From UBA8296 sp031581145 (GTDB lineage Bacteria; Bacteroidota; Rhodothermia; Balneolales; Balneolaceae), in contig JAVLBP010000001.1 in assembly GCA_031581145.1 (NCBI GenBank), forward strand, positions 62,001-126,000: a stretch of DNA of 64,000 bases, read 5' to 3'. This document shows, in pieces, positions 51,072 to 58,442 of the stretch; positions within the stretch are counted from its first letter, which is position 1; every line of letters begins with the position of its first letter. The position numbers and the translations under genes were made by a program. The notes under the pieces were generated by a model. The model ran no database searches, was not told the origin of the DNA, and saw nothing but the letters and a program-made list of their open reading frames with translations.

Positions 51072-52568
51072 TTAGGGTGTCAACCGTCCCATCAACCGTG
51101 GAAATGGGATGGCTTCGCGCAAATGGGATAGCCCACATATCCACGACACCGTACGTTCAAGCCCTAGACCAAAACCAGCATGCGGAACCGTGCCATATCG
51201 GCGCAAGTCTAGATACCATTGAAACGCCTCCTCATCTAAATCATGAGCATGGATACGATCGACCAATACATCATAGGACTCCTCACGTTGACTCCCGCCA
51301 ACGATTTCACCATATCCTTCTGGCGCTAAAACATCTAGAGCTAGGGCCAGGGTATCATCATGAGGATCGCGCTTCATATAAAACGCTTTCACGGCAGCTG
51401 GATAACGGTGTACGATCGTCGGACGATCTTGATTCATGGTAAGCAAAGTCTCATCACTCCCCCCAAAATCATTCCCCCACTCAAACGTTGCGGCTGACTC
51501 TTTCCATACAGGAATATTGCGGATATCCTCTTCAACTTGAGCCATTCGCTCTAAGATTTCTTTACGACGCTGTTCAATCTGAACTTTTCGCCATTTTTTG
51601 GCAGAACCACTCTCTTGTTTTAATTGATCATCTTCGGATCGGAGTTGCGCTTTCTCATCACGACGTGAGTCGAGCATGGCATCTAATTGATGGGCCATTT
51701 CCTGGCTTTTTAACGTCTCCACTGCCTCTGTGTATGATAATCGGGTAAAGGGTGAGGCGGCTGAGGCATGTAACGTCTCTAGCGATCTTCCCAGTATAGC
51801 CAGCTCATGTTCTCTAGTTGCCAACACCTCCTTGACAACGGCCTGGAGTAATCCTTCGGCAAGGGACATCGTCATATCAATGTCATAGAACGCCATTTCA
51901 GGCTCAATCATCCAAAATTCAGTGAGATGTCGCCTGGTTTTACTTTTTTCGGCTCTAAAAGTGGGCCCAAACGTATAAATCTTGCCATGAGCCATTGCCA
52001 TAGCCTCTCCATAGAGTTGCCCACTCTGCGTTAAATAGGCTTGCTCGTCAAAATACTCTGTCTCAAAAAGGGTGGTTGTCCCTTCAGCAGGATTGCCTGT
52101 GAAAATGGGTGCATCCATATGGATGAAACCTTCTTTGTGAAAGTAAGAGTGAATCGCATAGATAATGGTATGTCGAATCCTCATGATGGCCCATTGACGT
52201 TTCGAGCGCAGCCATAGATGTCTATGGTCCATTAAAAACTCCGTGCCATGGTCTTTAGGGGTAATAGGGTATCCATCTGCTACTTGAAGTATCTCCAAGC
52301 TCTGAACCTGAAGCTCTACCCCTCCTTCGCTTCGATCATCCGCAACACATAACCCCGTAAATGAAACAGAAGATTCTTGCTTGAGCTTTGTAGCCTCTTC
52401 CCACTGTTGCGGAGTTACGTCAGATTCAGCGATAACAGATTGACAAATTCCAGAACCATCACGCAGTTCGATAAATAGAAGACCTTTGCTCTGTCGAAGA
52501 CGATAGACCCAGCCGTGAAGAGTCACCGTTTGATTAAGGTTAGAGGATAACTGGTCAATCGTGGTCAT
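51072..52568 (-). CDS. asnS: Asparaginyl-tRNA synthetase with coiled-coil insertion
   Basis: Class IIb synthetase charging tRNA-Asn. The N-terminal OB anticodon-binding domain covers residues 1-110. Class II motif 2 is around TFGPTFRAEKSKTRRHLTEFWMIEPE, and motif 3 is GFGLGLERTVSWICG. An extra highly charged segment at about residues 287-360, rich in Lys/Glu/Gln and predicted as coiled coil, interrupts the catalytic domain before FEWGNDFGG. Such insertions occur in Bacteroidota AsnRS as I recall. The 498-aa total is longer than the usual 430-470. The rest is canonical, so it should be active. Confidence 0.95.
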   Translation of the reverse strand: MTTIDQLSSNLNQTVTLHGWVYRLRQSKGLLFIELRDGSGICQSVIAESDVTPQQWEEATKLKQESSVSFTGLCVADDRSEGGVELQVQSLEILQVADGYPITPKDHGTEFLMDHRHLWLRSKRQWAIMRIRHTIIYAIHSYFHKEGFIHMDAPIFTGNPAEGTTTLFETEYFDEQAYLTQSGQLYGEAMAMAHGKIYTFGPTFRAEKSKTRRHLTEFWMIEPEMAFYDIDMTMSLAEGLLQAVVKEVLATREHELAILGRSLETLHASAASPFTRLSYTEAVETLKSQEMAHQLDAMLDSRRDEKAQLRSEDDQLKQESGSAKKWRKVQIEQRRKEILERMAQVEEDIRNIPVWKESAATFEWGNDFGGSDETLLTMNQDRPTIVHRYPAAVKAFYMKRDPHDDTLALALDVLAPEGYGEIVGGSQREESYDVLVDRIHAHDLDEEAFQWYLDLRRYGTVPHAGFGLGLERTVSWICGLSHLREAIPFPRLMGRLTP

Positions 52569-52580
52569 TGGGAACGTACA

Positions 52581-53804
52581 TCAGGATTCGGGCAGGAGTA
52601 GACACTCCGAAAATACATCCTTTTGGAAAAAGCGTTGAGAGAATTCTAAGACATCCTCAGGGGTAATGGCATCAATTTCATCCACAAGCTCATCAAGTGT
52701 GATGAACCGGTCATGGTACATATAGCTCTTTGCCAATCGCATCATGCGGTTACTCATACTTTCTTGAGCAAGCAACATTTTTCCTTTCAAGTTGGTTTTA
52801 CTCTCATGGAGTTCATCTTCAGAGACACGCTCTTGTTTGAGCTGTTCAAACTCTTGGTGTAGAAGGTCACGAACATGATCTACATACGAGGCATCTGTGC
52901 CGATGTAGACACCAAAGACACCCGTGTCTATGTACGATTGAGCAAAGGCACCAATCGAATAACAATATCCATGTTTCTCCCGAATGTTTTGATGGAGTCT
53001 GGCGCTCATTCCACCGCTAAGGAGTGTATTGACCATGAGTAATTTGATGCGGTCATCATCATTGAACGCAAGGCCCCTCCTTCCCAAGATCATGTGGGTT
53101 TGCTCAATCGCTTTGGTCAATGATTTTGAGGTAATAGGGTCTACATGTGGTTTGGATAACTCTCTTGAGGCATCACTATGACTTTTAGCGCTAGAAAAGT
53201 AACGTTCAACGAGGTGCTCTGCATGTTGATGATCGACATGTCCTGCAATCGAGACCAGTATGTTATGGGGTTGATAGCGAGCGTCTGTGTAGGCACGTAA
53301 ATGCTCTTGTGTGAATCCTGAAACGGTCGGCTCAAATCCTATTATTGGACGTCCAAGAGGATGCTCAGGAAACATCATATTGGAGAATTCCTCGAATATG
53401 ACGTCATCTGGTGAGTCCTTGTACATTTTCATCTCCTCAAGAACGACCTTTTTTTCCTTTTCTAACTCTTCTTCAGGGAATGTTGAGTGTAGAATCATAT
53501 CAGAAAGGACGTCCAACGAAGATTCTAATTCTGTATCGACACATCGAATCACATAACACGTATACTCAGTCGATGTGAAGGCGTTTAGATATCCCCCCTT
53601 CGATTCGACATGGCGTGCCAATTCTTTTGCAGACCGTGTCTCCGTTCCCTTAAACAACATGTGTTCAAGAAAATGGGTAATACCAGCTTGGGTATCAGAT
53701 TCGTCACGGCTTCCTGATTTAACCCATACACCGATAGCCACACTTTTCATGTGGTCAATCGATTCAGTCGCTAATGAGAGGTCGTTATCAAACTTTGTAA
53801 ACAA
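52581..53804 (-). CDS. M16-family (insulinase-like) zinc peptidase
   Basis: A 407-aa processing peptidase of the M16B group. The inverted zinc motif HFLEHM (about residues 43-48) and the downstream Glu region (EKKVVLEEMKMYKDSP) are intact in the N-terminal half. The C-terminal half carries the RRGLAFNDDDRIKL and GGGMSARL-like (SGGMSARLHQNIREKHGYCYSI) substrate-binding motif. A position directly downstream of pnp (4 bp) is widely conserved (YmxG/YmfH neighbourhood). The start is TTG at 53804, the only start that matches the short N-terminus of the family. The substrate is unknown. Confidence 0.92.
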   Translation of the reverse strand: MFTKFDNDLSLATESIDHMKSVAIGVWVKSGSRDESDTQAGITHFLEHMLFKGTETRSAKELARHVESKGGYLNAFTSTEYTCYVIRCVDTELESSLDVLSDMILHSTFPEEELEKEKKVVLEEMKMYKDSPDDVIFEEFSNMMFPEHPLGRPIIGFEPTVSGFTQEHLRAYTDARYQPHNILVSIAGHVDHQHAEHLVERYFSSAKSHSDASRELSKPHVDPITSKSLTKAIEQTHMILGRRGLAFNDDDRIKLLMVNTLLSGGMSARLHQNIREKHGYCYSIGAFAQSYIDTGVFGVYIGTDASYVDHVRDLLHQEFEQLKQERVSEDELHESKTNLKGKMLLAQESMSNRMMRLAKSYMYHDRFITLDELVDEIDAITPEDVLEFSQRFFQKDVFSECLLLPES

Positions 53805-53808
53805 GGCC

Positions 53809-55944
53809 TTACTCCTCGGAGTCGTTAGCCTTATCTTGAGGGGGATCCAATAGAGCCTTTCTGGAGAGCTTCAACCTTCCACCATGCTCAATCTTGAGCA
53901 GTTTGACATCCACTTGGTCACCAACTTTTAAGATATCTTCAACATTGCTGATGCGCTCATGAGCAATCTCCGAAATATGTAGTAGACCCTCTTTACCAGG
54001 TACAAGTTCAACAAAAGCGCCATACTCCTTCACCCCTTTGACAACACCTTGGTATGTGGCCCCCTCATCGAGATGTCCTATAATTCCTTGAATTCGTTTT
54101 TTGGCATCTTCAGCACGTTCTAAATTGTCAGATGCAATGGTGACGATTCCCTTCCCAGCATCATTTTCCTCAACAATGATGTCCGTACCGGTTTCTTTTT
54201 GAAGAGTTTGAATCACTTTACCACCTGGACCAATCACAGCTCCAATAGAATCACCATCAATTTCCATGACAACAAACTGAGGAGCATACTCAGAGATAGT
54301 CTCCTTAGCAGAAGAGATCGTCTTGGCCATCTCACCAAGAATATGAAGTCTTCCGGTGTGGGCTTGCTTGAGTGCACGCTCGAGCACCTCAAACGAGATA
54401 CCCTGAACTTTCATGTCCATTTGAGTAGCCGTAATCCCTTTCTCTGTTCCGGCTGTTTTGAAATCCATATCGCCCATGAAATCCTCTTCGCCACGAATGT
54501 CAGAAAGGACCACGGTATCGTTTTCACCTACAATCATCCCCATCGCGATGCCAGCAACAGGAGCTCTCAATGGTACACCTGCATCCATTAATGCCAACGA
54601 TCCACCGCAAACAGAGGCCATTGAAGATGACCCATTGGATTCTAAAATGTCGGAGATCACGCGAATGACATACCCAAACTCTTCAAAGGATGGCAGAACC
54701 TTTTTGAGCGAGCGCTCAGCAAGATTACCGTGACCAATTTCACGTCTACCAGGTCCACGCAAAAATCCAGCCTCGCCGGTACTAAACGGCGGAAAATTGT
54801 AGTGAAGCATGAATTTTTTTGGCTCATCGGTGAACAAGGTATCGACACTTTGCTCGTCACGCTTCGTTCCTAGTGTCACCGATACCAAAGACTGGGTTTC
54901 ACCTCGAGTAAATATGGCGGAGCCATGGGTTCTGGGAATGTATCCTACTTCAGTCCAGATGTCACGAATATCTTCAGGTGAACGTCCATCGATACGTCGC
55001 TTATCGTTAAGAATTTGTTGTCTAAGCGTCTCTTTCTCAATATTCCCAAAGATGCCACGGATGGTCTTTTCCTCCTCAGCATATTGGGCATCCTCAAGAA
55101 GGGAAGCAACAACACTTTCGCGAAGTTCGCGAAGCTGTCCATTATACTCTTCTTTGCCAAGTCCTTGCTTCACAATGGCTTGGATCTTGTCTTGAGCAGC
55201 CTCGGTAACCTTTTCAATCAAGGTTGGATCTTTCTCAACAGGAACGAATTCACGTTTCTCGACGCCAAGCTTCTCTCTAAGTTCATTTTGGAATTGGCAC
55301 AACTTTACGATGGCTTCGTGTCCTGCTTTGATGGCATCAAGCATTTCAGCTTCAGAAACCTCATCCATCTCCCCTTCAATCATCAGGATGCTTGTCTCGG
55401 TACCACCTACGACGATGTCAAGATCTGAGGATTTTAATTCCGTCATGGTTGGATTGATAATGAATGCTCCATCCACACGCCCGACACGTACCTCGGCCAT
55501 GGGGCCGTCAAAAGGTATATCAGAGAGATGGGTCGCTAAGGACGCGCCAACACCTGCCAAAACATCTGCTTGATTTTCGCCATCGGCTGAGATTACAGAG
55601 CCTATAACATGCGTGTCATTCACGTACCCTTTTGGGAATAATGGACGCATGACTCGATCAATGAGCCGACACGCAAGGATTTCAGATTCAGACGAACGCC
55701 CCTCGCGCTTCATAAAGCCTCCAGGAAAACGCCCTGCTGCAGAATAGCTTTCGCGATAATCAACAGTCAGAGGGAAGAAATCTTGGCCAGGCTTCGGTTC
55801 TTTGTTGCTCACAATAGTACAAAGAGCCATGGTGTCTCCCATACGGATGACAACTGACCCACTGGCTTGCTTGGCTAAACGCTGTGTTTCGATGGAGATC
55901 TCTTTTCCAGGAGCAAACTCGACGGAATAAAATTCTGCTTTCAT
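53809..55944 (-). CDS. pnp: Polyribonucleotide nucleotidyltransferase (PNPase)
   Basis: Phosphorolytic 3'-to-5' exoribonuclease of the degradosome. Two RNase PH domains (about 1-220 and 320-545) flank an all-helical linker (about 230-310). The second PH domain holds the active site: GPGRREIGHGNLAERSL and DIRGEEDFMGDMDFK. A KH domain (IGAVIGPGGKVIQTLQKETG) and an S1 domain (YQGVVKGVKEYGAFVELVPGKEGLLHISEI) close the protein. I use ATG at 55944 since MKAEFYSVEFAPG is the family N-terminus; the frame is open to 55977. It follows rpsO, with two hairpins between them. Confidence 0.98.
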   Translation of the reverse strand: MKAEFYSVEFAPGKEISIETQRLAKQASGSVVIRMGDTMALCTIVSNKEPKPGQDFFPLTVDYRESYSAAGRFPGGFMKREGRSSESEILACRLIDRVMRPLFPKGYVNDTHVIGSVISADGENQADVLAGVGASLATHLSDIPFDGPMAEVRVGRVDGAFIINPTMTELKSSDLDIVVGGTETSILMIEGEMDEVSEAEMLDAIKAGHEAIVKLCQFQNELREKLGVEKREFVPVEKDPTLIEKVTEAAQDKIQAIVKQGLGKEEYNGQLRELRESVVASLLEDAQYAEEEKTIRGIFGNIEKETLRQQILNDKRRIDGRSPEDIRDIWTEVGYIPRTHGSAIFTRGETQSLVSVTLGTKRDEQSVDTLFTDEPKKFMLHYNFPPFSTGEAGFLRGPGRREIGHGNLAERSLKKVLPSFEEFGYVIRVISDILESNGSSSMASVCGGSLALMDAGVPLRAPVAGIAMGMIVGENDTVVLSDIRGEEDFMGDMDFKTAGTEKGITATQMDMKVQGISFEVLERALKQAHTGRLHILGEMAKTISSAKETISEYAPQFVVMEIDGDSIGAVIGPGGKVIQTLQKETGTDIIVEENDAGKGIVTIASDNLERAEDAKKRIQGIIGHLDEGATYQGVVKGVKEYGAFVELVPGKEGLLHISEIAHERISNVEDILKVGDQVDVKLLKIEHGGRLKLSRKALLDPPQDKANDSEE

Positions 55945-55958
55945 AATAATTGGACTTG

Positions 55959-56012
55959 ATGCACCCCTATGGTGCATAGGTTGGTTAGATGTAGTTCCTT
56001 ACTTGTAGGAAC
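55959..56012 (-). promoter_or_regulatory. Two hairpins between rpsO and pnp
   Basis: Stem ATGCACC/GGTGCAT (55959-55965 and 55971-55977) and stem GTTCCT/AGGAAC (55994-55999 and 56007-56012), the second directly after the rpsO stop. There is no U-run, so these look more like RNA processing or stability elements than terminators. The rpsO-pnp gap of E. coli holds a terminator and an RNase III site used for pnp autoregulation. Confidence 0.5.
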
Positions 56013-56013
56013 C

Positions 56014-56283
56014 TTATTTACGGATATTGAGCTTTTTGAGCAGCTCTCTGTAGGCTTCGATGTCCTTTTTCATGAAATAATCAAGCAGACGACGACGTTT
56101 ACCGACCAGCATCAAGAGTCCACGTCGTGATGCGTGGTCTTTAGGATGACTTTTGAGATGCTCAGTCAACTCATTAATACGTGTCGTATGGAGCGCAATT
56201 TGTCCCTCAGTGGAGCCTGTGTTGGTGGCCGACCCACCATAATCTTTAAAAATGGTCTCTTTTTGTTCCTTTGGTAATGACAT
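56014..56283 (-). CDS. rpsO: 30S ribosomal protein S15
   Basis: Binds 16S rRNA early in small-subunit assembly. The 89-aa length and the blocks NTGSTEGQIALHTTRINELTEHLKSHPKDHASRRGLLMLVGKRRRLLDYF are canonical. It sits between ribF and pnp as in the classic nusA-infB-rpsO-pnp cluster. A hairpin immediately follows its stop. Confidence 0.99.
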   Translation of the reverse strand: MSLPKEQKETIFKDYGGSATNTGSTEGQIALHTTRINELTEHLKSHPKDHASRRGLLMLVGKRRRLLDYFMKKDIEAYRELLKKLNIRK

Positions 56284-56348
56284 GTGTGTAGTTATAGAAG
56301 TTTTTTACAGCATGGCAAAATAACGCTTTTATCCCCTTAAACAAAGCT

Positions 56349-57281
56349 CTAAACGGCTTTTAACGTTTTCCTCGCCTCGTTCTCATCTTTTTTCAGCTGC
56401 TCAACTAACGACTCGGGTCCATCGAAGGGTCGTTCATCTCGAATTCGTTGCACGAAATAGACACGACACTCCGTGCCGTATAGGTTCCCTTGATAGTCAA
56501 AAAGGTGCACTTCAAGATTGGGTGTCGAGTCACCAAAGGTTGGTCTTGACCCTAAATTGGCCATTCCTTTGATGAGATCCGCCTCTCCTTGGACATCACA
56601 TAAAACAGCGTAAACGCCTGTTTTTGGAATGCATTTTTTGGGTGCGGATAATCCAAGATTCAGTGTTGGATAGCCCAAGGTCCTACCCCGTTGATCACCC
56701 ATAATGACCGTTTCTTGGAGCATATAGTGTTCACCTAACATGGATGCCACTGTGGCCATATCACCATCATGTATCGCTCTTCGAATCGCAGTTGAACTGA
56801 CTTCATGCTCGTTTTGCGTGAGTTCAGGAAAGACTGACACTTCAAACTGATGTTTATGACCTAATTCAACCGCTAAGGGATAGCCGCCTTCCCGATCTTT
56901 TCCATAATGGTGATCGTATCCAATCCATAATTGCTCACATCCAATCGTCTCCACAAGAATGTCTTCAATAAATTCAGTTGAAGATTTCAATGAAAATGAG
57001 CGCGTAAATGGAATCACAACCATTTCATCTAATCCAAGAGCTCGAAGCTTCGTATATCGTTCCTGCAGTGTAGACAGCAGACAGATAGGTCCTTTGGTTG
57101 AGCCTATAACCTCTCTTGGGTGAGGGTCAAACGTCACAAGTGTAGATGTACAACCTTTTTGCGTCGCGTCATCAATAAGGTGTTTAAGAAGAGCTTTATG
57201 TCCGGCATGAACACCATCAAATGTACCTACTGTGATGGCACGTTTCTTGTAATATTGTACGTCGTTTAATGGCGTAATCAT
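56349..57281 (-). CDS. ribF: Bifunctional riboflavin kinase / FMN adenylyltransferase
   Basis: Makes FMN from riboflavin and then FAD. The N-terminal nucleotidyltransferase domain has GTFDGVHAGHKALLKHL and the downstream SSTAIRRAIHDGD. The C-terminal flavokinase domain has GRTLGYPTLNLGL and GVYAVL, ending in the Glu-containing EVHLFDYQGNLYG. The 310-aa length is normal. It overlaps the truB end by 4 bp (ATGA). Confidence 0.97.
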   Translation of the reverse strand: MITPLNDVQYYKKRAITVGTFDGVHAGHKALLKHLIDDATQKGCTSTLVTFDPHPREVIGSTKGPICLLSTLQERYTKLRALGLDEMVVIPFTRSFSLKSSTEFIEDILVETIGCEQLWIGYDHHYGKDREGGYPLAVELGHKHQFEVSVFPELTQNEHEVSSTAIRRAIHDGDMATVASMLGEHYMLQETVIMGDQRGRTLGYPTLNLGLSAPKKCIPKTGVYAVLCDVQGEADLIKGMANLGSRPTFGDSTPNLEVHLFDYQGNLYGTECRVYFVQRIRDERPFDGPESLVEQLKKDENEARKTLKAV

Positions 57282-58021
57282 GCCGTTAATCGTTCTTGTA
57301 AAGCATTACAGAGTTTGTGCACATCCCATGCATTATCGATGTGATAAGGGCCAGATTTGGTTCGTTGAAGCTCATCCACAACACCTAGACTTCCTACCGC
57401 CTTGGCAAGATCGTCCACATAGGTACGGATATATGTTCCCTTCCCACAAACAATCTCCAAGGTGCATTGTTCCCCACTATACTGAAGAATCTCGCATGAC
57501 TCGATGTAGGCTTCTCTTGGTTGCCTTTCAATCTCTTCCCCTTTTCTGGCATATTGATAGAGCCTTTTGCCATCTTTTTTAACAGCAGAGTACATCGGTG
57601 GTATCTGGTGAATGATTCCAACAAATTGGCTTTCAATCACTGTTTTTAGCTCACTCTTAGGGATGGGATTCCAGGATAGCGTCTCACTTACGGGCGTAGC
57701 ACGATCCAAGCTTGGAGTTGTTTCACCAAATGTAAAGGTCGCACGGTACACCTTGAGTTGATCTTGAAACGTACTTATGAGCTTTGTTGCGCGACCTACA
57801 CAACAGACCAAAACGCCTGTAGCCAGTGGATCCAATGTGCCAGCATGACCAATTTTTTTAACAGGTAGGTGAGGTTTTAGCTTCCGAATCACATCAAAAC
57901 TTGTCCATTCGGATAGTTTGTTTACAGGCAGAACGACTCCATTCTGCCAGTCATCTAGCGATAGGAGTGAAAATCGTTTGGAATCAGCTGAATGGATGGA
58001 TGAGTACGTTGATGGATTCAT
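57278..58021 (-). CDS. truB: tRNA pseudouridine 55 synthase
   Basis: Forms pseudouridine at position 55 of tRNAs. The catalytic Asp lies in GHAGTLDPLATGVLV, with KPxGxTS-type start (VNKLSEWTSFDVI) upstream and IHQIPPMYSAVKKDGKRLYQYARKGEEIER downstream. The 247-aa length is on the short side; there is no PUA-type C-terminal extension. The KPSG-like motif is altered to VNKL, a small oddity. It overlaps ribF (ATGA) and follows rbfA by 8 bp. Confidence 0.96.
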   Translation of the reverse strand: MNPSTYSSIHSADSKRFSLLSLDDWQNGVVLPVNKLSEWTSFDVIRKLKPHLPVKKIGHAGTLDPLATGVLVCCVGRATKLISTFQDQLKVYRATFTFGETTPSLDRATPVSETLSWNPIPKSELKTVIESQFVGIIHQIPPMYSAVKKDGKRLYQYARKGEEIERQPREAYIESCEILQYSGEQCTLEIVCGKGTYIRTYVDDLAKAVGSLGVVDELQRTKSGPYHIDNAWDVHKLCNALQERLTA

Positions 58022-58029
58022 CCCCTCGA

Positions 58030-58440
58030 TTACTGTGAAGAGGTGGTTTCGTCGATTTCACCATCGTCATTGGTATTCTCCTCATCTTCAGGTGGAGGTA
58101 TCGGGCCAACTTTCTGAAACAATGTCTCGATCTCTTCAGCTTTTTTGGCAGTATCGTCCAGGAAAAAAATCAACTCTGGTACTCTCCTCACTTGATGACG
58201 AATTTTTTGGGCCAACGTATGTCTTATCGCATCTTGGGCTTGATCTATCGTCTCAAGAATTTCATTTTCATCCCTCTTTGGTGCAAAAATGCTAAGATAC
58301 ACCTTGGCAATGGATAAATCGTCGGTCATCAATACATGGGTAATACTTACAAAACAACCTGCCGGTTGAAAGTCTTGCTGTAAGATCTCCCCCAGATCTT
58401 GCTGTATTTGTCCAGCTACTCTTTGCGGTCTAATGCCCAT
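58030..58440 (-). CDS. rbfA: Ribosome-binding factor A
   Basis: Late 30S assembly factor acting near the 16S 5' end. The KH-like fold opens GIRPQRVAGQIQQDLGEILQQDF, typical of RbfA, and continues ITHVLMTDDLSIAKVYLSIFA and RVPELIFFLDDTAKKAEEIETLF. The 136-aa length includes an acidic tail (PEDEENTNDDGEIDE). It is separated from infB by 2 bp. Confidence 0.95.
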   Translation of the reverse strand: MGIRPQRVAGQIQQDLGEILQQDFQPAGCFVSITHVLMTDDLSIAKVYLSIFAPKRDENEILETIDQAQDAIRHTLAQKIRHQVRRVPELIFFLDDTAKKAEEIETLFQKVGPIPPPEDEENTNDDGEIDETTSSQ

Positions 58441-58442
58441 GG

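Noticed and set aside
54809..55428. Long open frames on the + strand opposite pnp
   Set aside because: They are antisense to a strongly conserved gene; composition (Ser-rich) follows from the complement of pnp codons.
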